The notes: generated by a model from the letters alone, not told the origin. DNA of 64,000 nt from Deltaproteobacteria bacterium (GCA_020056965.1 JAGVGT010000080.1:1-64000); one strand, 5' to 3'. Counted from the first letter of the stretch, positions 1 to 9,667 are shown. Made by a program: numbers and translations.

Positions 1-41
1 GGGCCATGCCCGCGATTCGCTCCTGATCGCGGGCATGGCCC
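1..41. repeat. Perfect inverted repeat at the window edge
   Basis: Two 16-base arms (positions 1-16 and 26-41) are perfect reverse complements around a 9-base loop. There is no T-run, so it is not a classical terminator. The stretch 2-82 is open in one frame and ends with TAG at 80-82, so it could be the 3' end of an upstream gene cut off by the window. The short residue string there matches no family I recognise. Confidence 0.5.
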
Positions 42-127
42 GCTCCTACAAGGTTTGCGGAAAATTGTTTAGAGTCACGTAGGCTAATGACTTGGGTATC
101 CTGGAAAGCCAAGCGGAGGTTGCCATA

Positions 128-979
128 ATGAAGAGTAAGAAACTTACCGTCCCCGATATCGTCGCCATGAAGGCGGCCGGTGAGAAGATTACCGTCCTTA
201 CCGCCTACGATGTCAGCTTCGCCCGGTTGATCGATAGTTCCGAGATCGAGGTGGTCCTGGTCGGCGATTCCCTGGGCAACGTGGTGCTGGGCTACACTTC
301 CACTGTGCCGGTGACCATGGAGGAGATGCTGCATCACGCCCGGGCGGTCAGCCGGGGGGTGGAGCGGGCGCTCCTGGTCGGCGACATGCCCTTCATGTCC
401 TATCAAACCGGCGAGCATGACGCCCTGGTCAACGGCGGCCGCTTTCTGAAGGAGGCTGGTTGCGACGCGGTCAAGCTGGAAGGCGGGGTCGAGATCTGTC
501 CGGTGGTGCGGGCCTTGGTCCGGGCCGGCATTCCGGTCATGGGCCATATCGGCCTCACCCCCCAGACAGCCGGCCTGCTGGGCGGTTACAAGGTGCAGGG
601 TAAGGACACGGCCTCGGCGCGGCGGCTGCTGGATGATGCCCGGGCCCTGGAAAAGGCGGGGGCCTTCGCGGTGGTTCTGGAGTGCGTGCCGGCCCAGCTG
701 GCCGAGCTGATCACCCGGGAGATCGGGATTCCCACCATCGGCATCGGCGCCGGGGTCCACTGTGACGGCCAGGTGTTGGTCACCCACGACCTGCTGGGGA
801 TGTTCGAGAAATTCGTGCCCAGCTTCGTCAAGTCGTACACCAATCTGGCCCCGCAGATTCGCGAGGCGGTCAAGGCCTACCGCGACGAGGTGAAAGGCGG
901 GATTTATCCGGATGACGCGCACAGTTTCACCATGAAGGTTGAGGTGGCTGAACTGTTGGGCGATCCTGCCAAGAAGTGA
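128..979 (+). CDS. panB: 3-methyl-2-oxobutanoate hydroxymethyltransferase (ketopantoate hydroxymethyltransferase)
   Basis: PanB transfers a hydroxymethyl group from 5,10-methylene-tetrahydrofolate to 2-oxoisovalerate, giving ketopantoate for pantothenate and coenzyme A synthesis in the cytoplasm. The 283-residue protein has the usual family length. The (beta/alpha)8 barrel motifs are clear: GDSLGNVVLGY (metal-binding Asp) near the N-terminus, GDMPF, MGHIGLTPQ mid-protein and IGIPTIGIGAG in the C-terminal half. I chose the ATG at 128 because a GGAGG box lies about eight bases upstream; an in-frame TTG at 92 would add 12 unlikely residues. The fumarase alpha gene follows 10 bp downstream on the same strand, so the two may be co-transcribed although their pathways are unrelated. 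No panC or panD is visible. Confidence 0.95.
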   Translation: MKSKKLTVPDIVAMKAAGEKITVLTAYDVSFARLIDSSEIEVVLVGDSLGNVVLGYTSTVPVTMEEMLHHARAVSRGVERALLVGDMPFMSYQTGEHDALVNGGRFLKEAGCDAVKLEGGVEICPVVRALVRAGIPVMGHIGLTPQTAGLLGGYKVQGKDTASARRLLDDARALEKAGAFAVVLECVPAQLAELITREIGIPTIGIGAGVHCDGQVLVTHDLLGMFEKFVPSFVKSYTNLAPQIREAVKAYRDEVKGGIYPDDAHSFTMKVEVAELLGDPAKK

Positions 980-989
980 GACCAGACCG

Positions 990-1826
990 ATGCGAACTCT
1001 CGAAGCAGCAATAATTTCCCAGGCCGTGCGGAAGCTGGTCGTCGAGGCGGCCTGCGACCTGGAGCCGGATATTCTGGGCGCCCTGGTCTCGGCCCGGGAC
1101 CACGAGGAGGCGCCTTTGGCCCGGGAGATTCTCGAGCTGCTGCTGGTCAACGCCGACATCGCCAGCCGCGCGCAGATGCCGGTCTGCCAGGACACCGGGG
1201 TCAGTGTCTTCTTCGTCGAACTGGGGCGGGAACTGATGGTGGTCGGCGACCTGGAGAAGGCCATTCAGGAGGGGGTCGAGCAGGGTTACCGCGAGGGTTA
1301 CCTGCGGATGTCGGTCTGCGATCCCTTGACCCGCCAGAACACCGGGACTAATACCCCGGCGGTGGTCCATTTCGCCCTGGTCGAGGGCGAGCAGTTGCGT
1401 CTGCTCTATCTGCCTAAGGGGTGCGGTAGCGAGAATATGAGCCAACTTAAGATGCTGCCGCCTTCGGCCGGCTCCGGCGGTATCGTCAACTTTGTCTGCG
1501 ACACCGTCTTTGCGGCCGGTTCCAATCCCTGTCCGCCGGTGGTGGTGGGGGTGGGGATCGGCGGCACCTTTGAAAAGGCCGCCCTCCTGGTCAAACGCGC
1601 GCTGTTCCGCCCCCTGGGCGAGGCCCATTCCCGCGCCGATGTGGCCGGGCTGGAGCAGGAAATCCTGGTGCGCCTGAACCGGGATGGACAGGGGGTCGAA
1701 GGGCTGGGCGGTTCCACTACCGCGCTGGCCGTGCATCTGGAGATCTTTCCGACTCATATCGCCAGTCTGCCGGTGGCGGTTAACATCCAGTGTCACGCCC
1801 ACCGGCATAAGGAAGTGGTGCTTTGA
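990..1826 (+). CDS. Fumarate hydratase class I, alpha (N-terminal) subunit
   Basis: This is the 4Fe-4S subunit of a two-subunit class I fumarase, which interconverts fumarate and malate in the oxidative or reductive TCA cycle. The 278-residue protein matches the alpha-subunit family. Cysteines in PVCQDTG, KGCGSENMS and NPCPP are the expected iron-sulfur ligands, with the glycine-rich VGIGGTFEKA region and a closing QCHAHRH segment. The ATG at 990 is preferred to an in-frame start at 939, which would lie inside panB. The beta subunit follows, but only after 399 bp containing a repeat element, an unusually wide gap for this pair. Tartrate dehydratase subunits share the family, so substrate is assigned by general similarity. 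Confidence 0.88.
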   Translation: MRTLEAAIISQAVRKLVVEAACDLEPDILGALVSARDHEEAPLAREILELLLVNADIASRAQMPVCQDTGVSVFFVELGRELMVVGDLEKAIQEGVEQGYREGYLRMSVCDPLTRQNTGTNTPAVVHFALVEGEQLRLLYLPKGCGSENMSQLKMLPPSAGSGGIVNFVCDTVFAAGSNPCPPVVVGVGIGGTFEKAALLVKRALFRPLGEAHSRADVAGLEQEILVRLNRDGQGVEGLGGSTTALAVHLEIFPTHIASLPVAVNIQCHAHRHKEVVL

Positions 1827-1872
1827 AAAATCTGGTGACCACTAATCTTCAGCCCGTTCTTCCGCGTCATCG

Positions 1873-2019
1873 CGTCATTGCGAGGAGGGGCAGAGTCCCG
1901 ACGTGGCAGTTAAGCGAAGCTTCAATCTCCTGTTGCAGGCACGGTTATCTTTAGCTGAATGGGATCAGGTTGCCAGACTTCCATGAGATTGCTTCGTCGT
2001 TACACTCCTCGCAACGACG
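1873..2019. repeat. Miniature inverted-repeat element, family A (copy 1)
   Basis: Ends CGTCATTGCGAGGAG (1873-1887) and CTCCTCGCAACGACG (2005-2019) are near-perfect reverse complements. A second copy at 11756-11888 shares both ends and internal blocks (CCCGACG near the left end, AGGCACG in the middle, GACTTCCA plus TTGCTTCGTCGTTACACTCC at the right). The element has no coding capacity and fills most of the gap 1827-2225 between the fumarase subunit genes. The remaining unique sequence there shows no gene. Confidence 0.75.
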
Positions 2020-2225
2020 AATTCCTCTCGATGAAACTACCTGGCCTGCTTTAAATACTGGCTGAAGTTCGATGGTAATCAGATTGAAAAATTCCTGGTT
2101 ATTTTTCATACAAAGGAACGTAATTCAGGTGTACCGGAACAAAAGAGACACATCCTTTTGTGCGGCAGTTCAAAGCATTCTGTCTCCTTGATTCTGGATT
2201 CTGAATTCCACAAGGTGGTCATACC

Positions 2226-2801
2226 ATGTCATTTCTGAAAGTACATTCGAGCGCCATTGATGGTTCCCGGGAGATCGAGATCCCTTTCCGGGCCGGAGCG
2301 GCGGCCACCCTCAAGGCTGGCGAATTGGTCGCCTTGACTGGCTATCTCTATACCGGCCGCGACCAAACGCACCGGCGGCTCTGCGCCTTGCTGGACGAGG
2401 GTCGGGATCTGCCGGTGGACCTGGCCGGGCAGTTGCTCTACTACGTGGGACCCACCCCGGCCAAGCCGGGTCAGGTCATCGGCGCGGCCGGACCCACCAC
2501 CAGTTACCGAATGGACGCCTATACCCCGCGTCTGCTGGAGCTAGGTCTGGCCGCTACCCTTGGCAAGGGCCAGCGGTCGGCCGCGGTGCGGCAGGCCATG
2601 CTCAAGCACGGAGCGGTCTATCTGGCCACCATCGGCGGCGCCGGCGCCTTGCTCTCCAAGAGCATCGTCAAGGCCGAGCTGGTGGCCTTTGCCGATGCCG
2701 GTCCGGAAGCGATGTTCCGCTTCGAGGTTGAGAAGTTCCCGGCCGTGGTCATCAACGACCTGGCCGGCCAGGATTATTACGAGATGTGCGTGGCCAAGTG
2801 A
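2226..2801 (+). CDS. Fumarate hydratase class I, beta (C-terminal) subunit
   Basis: This 191-residue protein is the swivelling C-terminal domain that completes the class I fumarase active site with the alpha subunit at 990-1826. Family features include VALTGYLYTGRDQTHRR, the YYVGPTPAKPG loop, GPTTSYRMD and the LATIGGAGALLSK segment. Its length equals that of other stand-alone beta subunits. The ATG at 2226 has an AGGTGG box upstream. The 399-bp spacer with a mobile repeat separates it from alpha, so the two may still be read through, or beta may have its own promoter; the sequence does not decide. Confidence 0.9.
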   Translation: MSFLKVHSSAIDGSREIEIPFRAGAAATLKAGELVALTGYLYTGRDQTHRRLCALLDEGRDLPVDLAGQLLYYVGPTPAKPGQVIGAAGPTTSYRMDAYTPRLLELGLAATLGKGQRSAAVRQAMLKHGAVYLATIGGAGALLSKSIVKAELVAFADAGPEAMFRFEVEKFPAVVINDLAGQDYYEMCVAK

Positions 2802-2927
2802 TTGGCGCGTGATGTGCCGCGCTGTAAAGCTTTCATATTCACCCTGCCCCTGGATTTTGACTTCACTCACCCTGTCTCCGTTCCCACCGCGTTCGTCGGT
2901 TCCTAAAAAATAAAACCTCACCCGCGC

Positions 2928-2956
2928 CTGGAAGCCTTTTCCCCGTGGCTTTCCAG
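2928..2956 (+). terminator. Possible hairpin after the fumarase beta gene
   Basis: CTGGAAGCC and GGCTTTCCAG can pair around a 10-base loop with one bulge. No T-run follows, so it is at best a weak or Rho-assisted terminator. The rest of the gap 2802-3193 shows no convincing gene or promoter. Confidence 0.3.
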
Positions 2957-3193
2957 TAACGTCAACTGGTCTCCGTGAACTGGCGCCGTCTTGGATCAGG
3001 CTCCGGAAGCTCTGTCTACTCCCCCTAGTAACTCAAAAATTGCTCTGAAAGGGCTGGATGACACAACTAACTTGTGTCCGTGGAACCGGCTGCGCTACAG
3101 TTTGGCATGCTTAACCGGCGTGGTCATGGTTGACCATATTTTCATGGTCAGCGATTGCGGCAATTCAGTGAAGGCTTTTTCCCGGGGAATTGG

Positions 3194-6100
3194 ATGAAGT
3201 TTCTCAACAAGTTGCACGGTCTCAAGATTACCATGATTTTTCCGGTGGCGCTGATCGGGCTGGTCCTGGTCCTGGGCTGGCAGGCGGCGGCCTCCCGAGT
3301 CCGTTCCGTCGATACCGAGATGCGGGAAAATCTGCTCCAGAGGGCCTTGGAGGTGGCCCGACAGATTGACCCCAATCTGGTCAAGAAACTTACCTTTACG
3401 GCGGCTGACCGGGGAACCCCGGCCTTTGCGCGGATCAGTGAACAGCTGCGGGCCATCGGCCAGCGTTTTCCCCAACGTGGCATTTACAGCATGGCCATGC
3501 GGGACGGACGGATCGTTTTCGGACCGGAAAATTATCCCCCCGGCGATCCCCAGGCCAGCCCGCCCGGCACGGTCTATCGGGAGCCTTCGGAGGCCTTCCG
3601 GAAAATATTTACGGACCATCGTCCTCTAACCGAAGGTCCGGGGGCGGATGAATACGGCAACTTCGTCTCTGCCATCGCCCCGGTGCTTGATCCGGTCTCG
3701 GACGAACTGCTGATGGTAGTCGGCATCGACATCGAGGTCAGCGATTGGCAGAACAAGCTGATCACCGCCCACCGCGGGCCGTTCTTGCTGACTTGCGCCT
3801 TGATTGCCAGTCTGCTGGGAGGGGCGGTCGTCGTCCGCTGGCGAAATCGTCAGGAGCGCACCGATACGCTGCGTCTCAAGATGTGGATCGTTGCACCCAC
3901 CGCCTTGGCGGTGCTGTTTGTGGGACTGTTGTTCTGCCTCTACCAATACCGGTCCGATCTTGATGCCTCCCGCCAGTATATGCTTTTTCTCACCGAGCAG
4001 GCCCGGAACGGCTGGGACCATCATATTGACGACCGGACGCTGATCCTGAAGAACCAGATCAATCTGGTCGCCCATGACGAGGCCCTGATCAAGGCCTGGC
4101 AGGCGAGGGATTTGGCGGCCCTTAACACTCTTGCCCAACCGGTGTTTGCGAACTTGAAACGGGAGGACCGGATCACCCATTTTTATTTTATCGCCCCGGA
4201 CAATACCTGTCTTTTGCGGGTCCATCAGCCCCCTCGTCGTGGCGACCGGATCGACCGGCAGACCCTGTTAATTGCCGAGCAGACCGGCGAGGATGCCTGG
4301 GGCTCCGAACTGGGGCCGCTGGGGACCTTCACCTTGCGCTATGTGCATCCCTGGCGCCGGGCCGGCGTCTTGCTGGGGTACCTGGAACTTGGCATGGAGA
4401 TTGATGAGATTGCCGAGGATCTGGCCAAATCGCATAATCTTGAACTGATCACCGTGCTGCGCAAGAAGTTTTCCTCCCAGGCGAATTTCGAGGCGGGCCG
4501 CCAGGCCTACGGATTCGCCGGTCAGTGGGACACTTTCCGGGATTTCGTGGTGGCCCATCATACCTCAAAGTCAACTCCGCAGGCGATCATGGCGTGGCTG
4601 GCCGAAGACCATCAGGCCTTCAGCAAGGCTGAGGTGTTTTCAGCTCGTCGGGGCGAGCAGAATCTCTTGTGCGGGGTGATCCATCTTCCCGATGCCGGCG
4701 GCCGGGATGTGGCCGATCTGCTGGTTATGTGGGATGTCTCGGCGCAGACGGAGGCCGCGCAGGGCAATCTGCTTCTGGTGCTGGGACTGATTATCGGGAT
4801 GTTCGGCGGCGTCATCGCCATGCTCTGGTCCGTCACCGGCGCGGCTGAGCGCCAGCTTTGGGCGGCCTTCTCACGACTGAGTGAAAGTGAGGCTTCCTAT
4901 CGCCGCCAATTCGCCGACAACCGGGCGATGATGCTCTTGGTTGACCAGGTGGACGGGAGAGTGCTTGAAGCCAACGATGCGGCCCTTCGCTTCTATGGTT
5001 ATTCCCGGTGTGAGATGCTGGCCATGCGGGTTAGCGATCTCAATATTTCTCCCGCTCCGGAGATCGATGATAACTTGGATATGGTGGTGGCTAGCGGGCT
5101 TTTTCAATTCCGCCATCGCTTGGGCGATGGCACGATCAGGGACGTGGAGGTTTCGACCAGCCTGATTCTGTTTGGGGATCGTCCGGTTCTGCACTCCATT
5201 ATTCACGATATCAGCGCCCGCAAGCAGGCCGAGGTGGAGCTGCTGGCAGCCAATCGGCACCTGGAAGAGGCAACAAATCATGCCGAGGCGGCGAATATCG
5301 CCAAAAGTCGATTTTTGGCCAACATGAGTCATGAGATTCGGACCCCGATGAACGGCATTATCGGCATGACCGGGCTGCTATTGACCACCGGGCTTAGCGA
5401 TGAACAGCGCCGATATACAGAGATCGTCCGGACCAGCGGCCAGGCGCTGCTCGACCTGATTAACGATATCCTCGATTTTTCCAAAATCGAGGCCGGCCGG
5501 CTGGATCTGGTCAGCGAGGACTTTGACCTGCGGATTATGCTGGAGGATTTTGCCGAGCTGATGGCGGTGCCTGCCCAGGCCAAAGGTCTTGAATTTGTTT
5601 GCGGCATTGCCCCCGAGGTCCCCACCTTGCTCAATGGGGATGCCAATCGCCTGCGGCAGATTCTCATCAACCTCACCGGTAATGCCGTCAAATTCACCGC
5701 CCGTGGGGAGGTCTCGGTCCAAGTCTCTCTGGCCGGCCAGGAAGATAACCTGGTCGAGCTGCGCTATGCGGTGCGGGATACCGGGATCGGCATTCCGGAG
5801 GATAAAATCGGCCTGCTCTTTTCGGCCTTTCAGCAGGGTGATGCCTCGATCTCTCGCAAGTACGGTGGCACCGGGCTGGGGCTGGTTATTTCGAAGCGGC
5901 TCTCCGAGTTGATGGGCGGTCAGATCGGCGTCGACAGTGAAGAAGGGCAGGGGGCCTCCTTCTGGTTTACGGTGCAGCTGGCTCGGCAGGCGATCGAAGT
6001 AACGGCCCCGACCTCTTCGCCAGCGCCGGCCTTGCGCGGTCTAAAGTTGTTGGTTGTCGATGGCAACGCCTCCAGCCGCGAAGTCTTGGCTCTGATGCTC

Positions 6101-7258
6101 AAGAGCTGGGGCATGCGCCCTGATCTGGCTGACTCGGCCGACCGCACTCTCCAACTGCTGGCCTTGGCCGCCGCCGAAAACGACCCTTATAGTCTCGTGC
6201 TGTTGGATCGACAGATGCCGGGCGTCCGGGACGACGAACTGGGACAACTCCTGGCCGACACTTCACCGCTGGGCAAGTCCGGCTTGGTTCTGATGACGAC
6301 CATCGCCCGCCGTGGCGATCCGGTCTGCCGGGGCCCAATCGGCTGCCATGCCTGCCTGACTAAACCGGTGCGACAATCCGACCTCTACAACTGTCTCGCC
6401 GGTATCTTAGGATTTAGCGAGGTCCGGGAATCCGGTCGGGATTCGAGGCAGGATGACTGCCAGTCCTTGGCTGACGATGGGCAGCGGGAAAAGTTCCAGA
6501 TCCTCTTGGCCGAAGATAATGTTGTCAATCAAGAGGTGGCGTTGACGGTCCTTAAGCAACTTGGTTATCGCGCCGAGGCGGTGGCGAACGGCAAGGAGGC
6601 CATCGCCGCCCTGCAGTCAAACCACTACGACTTGGTGCTGATGGACATCCAGATGCCGGAGATGGACGGACTGGAAGCCACCCGGGCGATTCGCTCCGGG
6701 GCCGCCATGGTGCAGAACAGCAAGATCCCGATTGTTGCGGTAACCGCCAATGTCATGCCCGGCGACCGGGAGCAGTTTTTGGGCGCCGGCATGGATGATT
6801 ACATCGGCAAGCCGTTTTCGAGACAGTCGTTACTCATGGTCCTGGAGCGTTGGCTGAACGGCTCCGCTCAGAAGGGGCCGCAGCCGGCCGGAGAAGCGTT
6901 GGCGGTGGCTGCGCCGATGTCCGTCTCGGCCATCTTTGACCGCAAAGTCCTCCTGGCGCGACTCGACAATGACGAAGAAATCCTGGCCCGGCTGATGCGG
7001 ATGTTCATGGAGAGCGGGGCTGCCGATCTGGCCGCCCTGAAAGAGCAAATCGAGCAGGACAACGCCCCGGCGGCGGGACGGACGGCCCATAAGCTCAAAG
7101 GTTGTGCCGCCACCCTCAGTTGCCCGACCCTTCAGACCACGGCCCTGGTGATGGAAAAGGCCGGCAAGGCCGGTGACCTGCCGGCCTTACGGAGAGGAAT
7201 ACCCGACTTGGCGCAGGCCTTCGAGCAAGTGCGGGAGGTTTTTAGCGACGCACTGTGA
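3194..7258 (+). CDS. Hybrid sensor histidine kinase with two receiver domains and a C-terminal Hpt domain
   Basis: This is a 1354-residue membrane phosphorelay protein. A transmembrane helix at about 13-30 is followed by a periplasmic Cache-like sensor (about 31-200), two helices (about 207-226 and 236-258), a second extracytoplasmic sensor region (about 260-520) and a further helix (about 530-555). The cytoplasmic part has PAS (about 565-690), HisKA with His713 in MSHEIRTPMNG, HATPase_c, receiver 1 (Asp1005 in LLDRQMPG), receiver 2 (Asp1151 in LMDIQMPEMDG) and Hpt (His1299 in AHKLKG). All phosphotransfer residues are present. The ATG at 3194 is preferred to one 39 bases upstream because MKFLNKLHG begins the basic, membrane-inserting N-terminus. 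No output response regulator is adjacent. The ligand is unknown. Confidence 0.9.
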   Translation: MKFLNKLHGLKITMIFPVALIGLVLVLGWQAAASRVRSVDTEMRENLLQRALEVARQIDPNLVKKLTFTAADRGTPAFARISEQLRAIGQRFPQRGIYSMAMRDGRIVFGPENYPPGDPQASPPGTVYREPSEAFRKIFTDHRPLTEGPGADEYGNFVSAIAPVLDPVSDELLMVVGIDIEVSDWQNKLITAHRGPFLLTCALIASLLGGAVVVRWRNRQERTDTLRLKMWIVAPTALAVLFVGLLFCLYQYRSDLDASRQYMLFLTEQARNGWDHHIDDRTLILKNQINLVAHDEALIKAWQARDLAALNTLAQPVFANLKREDRITHFYFIAPDNTCLLRVHQPPRRGDRIDRQTLLIAEQTGEDAWGSELGPLGTFTLRYVHPWRRAGVLLGYLELGMEIDEIAEDLAKSHNLELITVLRKKFSSQANFEAGRQAYGFAGQWDTFRDFVVAHHTSKSTPQAIMAWLAEDHQAFSKAEVFSARRGEQNLLCGVIHLPDAGGRDVADLLVMWDVSAQTEAAQGNLLLVLGLIIGMFGGVIAMLWSVTGAAERQLWAAFSRLSESEASYRRQFADNRAMMLLVDQVDGRVLEANDAALRFYGYSRCEMLAMRVSDLNISPAPEIDDNLDMVVASGLFQFRHRLGDGTIRDVEVSTSLILFGDRPVLHSIIHDISARKQAEVELLAANRHLEEATNHAEAANIAKSRFLANMSHEIRTPMNGIIGMTGLLLTTGLSDEQRRYTEIVRTSGQALLDLINDILDFSKIEAGRLDLVSEDFDLRIMLEDFAELMAVPAQAKGLEFVCGIAPEVPTLLNGDANRLRQILINLTGNAVKFTARGEVSVQVSLAGQEDNLVELRYAVRDTGIGIPEDKIGLLFSAFQQGDASISRKYGGTGLGLVISKRLSELMGGQIGVDSEEGQGASFWFTVQLARQAIEVTAPTSSPAPALRGLKLLVVDGNASSREVLALMLKSWGMRPDLADSADRTLQLLALAAAENDPYSLVLLDRQMPGVRDDELGQLLADTSPLGKSGLVLMTTIARRGDPVCRGPIGCHACLTKPVRQSDLYNCLAGILGFSEVRESGRDSRQDDCQSLADDGQREKFQILLAEDNVVNQEVALTVLKQLGYRAEAVANGKEAIAALQSNHYDLVLMDIQMPEMDGLEATRAIRSGAAMVQNSKIPIVAVTANVMPGDREQFLGAGMDDYIGKPFSRQSLLMVLERWLNGSAQKGPQPAGEALAVAAPMSVSAIFDRKVLLARLDNDEEILARLMRMFMESGAADLAALKEQIEQDNAPAAGRTAHKLKGCAATLSCPTLQTTALVMEKAGKAGDLPALRRGIPDLAQAFEQVREVFSDAL

Positions 7259-7318
7259 AGTTGGCTCGGAGGGTGGCGCCTTCTCCGCGATATTCGTCAG
7301 ATGGGATTGATGACCGGA

Positions 7319-8428
7319 TTATATGCTTTTGGCCAGCAGGCCGGCGAATTCATCTTTCTCCATGGGAAGATCCCTCGGGGAGATCCCCGCGCGGATCAGT
7401 TGGAGTAGCGAGTCCAGTTGGCCGGGGGGTGGCTGGGAGCCGGCTTTAGCAAGATGCCGCAAAAGTTCACTCTTACCAATCTTGGCCCCATAAAACAGCC
7501 GGCGTTGCGCGCCGACCTGTTCCGGTTCATAAGGTTCGTATGTCTCGGGGGCGGCGTTAAGTCCCTGAAGATGCAGGCCTGATTCGCAGTAAAAGATTTT
7601 CTCCCCCAGCAAGGGGTGGTGGGGGGAGATCGATTGGCCGGTCAGTCGGCCGATTAAATCGCCAAGTTCCCTGAAATGGGAAACCCGGTAGTTGCGGTGG
7701 CGGCGCAGTGCCAAAAATCCGGCCACTTCCTCCAGCCGGGCATTGCCGGCCCGTTCGCCTACTCCCAAAACGGTGACATCGGCCCAATCGGCGCCGGCCT
7801 CCAGGGCGGCCAGGCTGTTGGCGGTGGCCATGCCGAAGTCGTTGTGGCAGTGGACCCCGACCTCGACCGCAAAGTTTTTCTTCAGAGTAGTTACCCGTCG
7901 GGCCAGTTCGGCCGGGGTCGCCACCCCCACCGTGTCGGCCAGCCGGATTCGATCAACCCCGGCGGCTGCGGCCGTATTGACGATTTCCAGCAGGAACGCC
8001 GGGTCGGCCCGGGTGGCATCTTCCAATCCCAGTGATATAAACCCGATACCCAACTCTTGGCTCAGGTGGAGAGAATGGTTGACTGCTCCCAGGATCCAGC
8101 CTCGGCTCTTGCCCAGTTTTTTGGTGATGTGCAGGTCAGAGGCCGGGATGGAGAGTGACAGGACATCCGGGCGCAGGCGGGCGGCCACGGCGATATCCTC
8201 CGCCCGGCAGCGGCACCAGAGGGCCAACCGGGCGCGAGTCCTCGCGGCCCGGCAACCGGCCAGGAGACCAGGCAGATCGCCATCCAGGCTGGTCGCCACC
8301 CCCAGCTCGATCTCTTCAATCCCCAGCCGATCCAGCTGGGTGGCGATGGCCAGCTTCTCAGCAAGGCTGAACTGGACGCCGACCATCTGGCCGCCTTCTC
8401 GCAGGGTGGAATCGATTAATCCCTTCAT
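7319..8428 (-). CDS. nifV: Homocitrate synthase NifV
   Basis: NifV condenses acetyl-CoA and 2-oxoglutarate to homocitrate, the organic ligand of the nitrogenase FeMo-cofactor. The 369-residue protein has the DRE-TIM metallolyase opening (DSTLREGGQ), the metal-binding VGVHCHNDFGMATAN segment and the VLGVGERAGNARLEE motif. That, with location in a nif/mod cluster, separates NifV from leucine-pathway isopropylmalate synthases; it also lacks the long regulatory C-terminal domain of LeuA. The ATG at 8428 is chosen because GGAGGG lies nine bases upstream; another ATG six codons earlier overlaps that box. It follows modC on the same strand after 165 bp of repeat-like sequence and probably ends the mod transcript. 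Confidence 0.9.
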   Translation of the reverse strand: MKGLIDSTLREGGQMVGVQFSLAEKLAIATQLDRLGIEEIELGVATSLDGDLPGLLAGCRAARTRARLALWCRCRAEDIAVAARLRPDVLSLSIPASDLHITKKLGKSRGWILGAVNHSLHLSQELGIGFISLGLEDATRADPAFLLEIVNTAAAAGVDRIRLADTVGVATPAELARRVTTLKKNFAVEVGVHCHNDFGMATANSLAALEAGADWADVTVLGVGERAGNARLEEVAGFLALRRHRNYRVSHFRELGDLIGRLTGQSISPHHPLLGEKIFYCESGLHLQGLNAAPETYEPYEPEQVGAQRRLFYGAKIGKSELLRHLAKAGSQPPPGQLDSLLQLIRAGISPRDLPMEKDEFAGLLAKSI

Positions 8429-8593
8429 GGCTTGTGTTCCCTCCATGATAATTCCTGATTAGCGCTAATCTTCCGTGACAAGTTCGTCATCCCTAAAATT
8501 GTTGATATATCGGTTTGCCACGTCTCGAAAAGTCCGTCATTCCGACAGGCTCCCAGCGCCATCCGTGGCCGGGCGCCAACAGGCGCACCCGCC

Positions 8594-9664
8594 TCACTCC
8601 ATTACCGCCGCTGATTTGATCTGCACCCAGACCGCTTGGCCCGGCTTAAGCGCCAGGGCCGCCTGCGAGCGCTTGGTCACCCGGGCCAGCACGGCGGCGC
8701 TGCCAAGCCTGACCCGCACCAAGCTCAACCCGGGATGCTCATCGTCACCAATCTCCTCTACCTGCCCGGGCAGGATGTTGAGAATACTGGTCTCTTCCGG
8801 GCGAGTGAGGCAGAGGCTGACCCCGCCGGAGGGCACCCGCACCCGCACCCGGCGGCCCAGGGGGATGGCCCGATCCCGGGTCCAGATTGAGCCGCCGGGG
8901 AAATCCACCCGGGCCAGGTGCCAGCGGGCATCCCGTTCCGCCACGGTTCCTTCCAGCACGGTTTCGCGTTCCTGCCCGATCCGGAGCGGCAGATCGAGGC
9001 GGGAGAGGGTTTCGGCCAAGGGGCCGTAGCCCAGCACCCGGCCATTCTCCATGATCACCAGATGATCGGCCAGGCGCGCTACCTCGTCCGGGGAGTGGGT
9101 CACGTACAGCACCGGCAGCTCCATTTCGTCATGCAGCCGTTCCAGATAGGGCAGGATCTCTTGCTTGCGGGCCAGATCCAGGGCGGCCAGGGGTTCGTCC
9201 ATCAGGAGCAGGCGGGGGCAGACCGCCAAGGCCCGGGCGATGGCGACCCGCTGCCGTTCGCCGCCGGAGAGGCGCTCGGGTTTGCGCTCCAGCAGATGGC
9301 CAATCCCCAAAAGCTCCACCGCCTGCTCAAGGCTGAATTCCGGCGTGTTTTTGCTCCGGGTCAGCCCGTAGCGCAGATTGCCCAGCACCGTCAGATGCGG
9401 AAAAAGGCTGGCCTCCTGAAAGACGTAGCCCAGGGGGCGCTGATGGACCGGGAGAAAGGTGCGCTCGTCCTGCCAGACCTCGCCTTTAAAGGTCAGCCGC
9501 CCCGATTCGGCCCGCTCCAGCCCGGCAATACAGCGCAACAGCGTGGTCTTGCCGGAGCCGGATTGGCCAAAGATGGCGGTGACGCCGCGACCGGGCAACT
9601 CCAGCGCCACCTCCAGGCTGAAGCCGGGCCATTGGTGCTGAAAATGGGCGTTGATCCGATCCAT
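8594..9664 (-). CDS. modC: Molybdate ABC transporter ATP-binding protein ModC
   Basis: ModC is the ATPase of the molybdate importer. The 356 residues contain Walker A GQSGSGKTT (about 34-42), signature [15 protein letters not shown], Walker B LLLMDEPLAALD and an H-loop TH. A C-terminal MOP domain (about 285-352) probably binds oxyanion, which distinguishes ModC from generic ABC ATPases. It starts 3 bp after modB, so the two are translationally linked. In this context it supplies molybdenum for FeMo-co. The MOP domain here may be the only molybdate-sensing module in the operon, since the neighbouring ModE protein lacks one. Confidence 0.95.
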   Translation of the reverse strand: MDRINAHFQHQWPGFSLEVALELPGRGVTAIFGQSGSGKTTLLRCIAGLERAESGRLTFKGEVWQDERTFLPVHQRPLGYVFQEASLFPHLTVLGNLRYGLTRSKNTPEFSLEQAVELLGIGHLLERKPERLSGGERQRVAIARALAVCPRLLLMDEPLAALDLARKQEILPYLERLHDEMELPVLYVTHSPDEVARLADHLVIMENGRVLGYGPLAETLSRLDLPLRIGQERETVLEGTVAERDARWHLARVDFPGGSIWTRDRAIPLGRRVRVRVPSGGVSLCLTRPEETSILNILPGQVEEIGDDEHPGLSLVRVRLGSAAVLARVTKRSQAALALKPGQAVWVQIKSAAVME

Positions 9665-9667
9665 GTT

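Noticed and set aside
2991-3197. 68-codon frame before the histidine kinase
   Set aside because: No motif, no ribosome site and it overlaps the kinase start.
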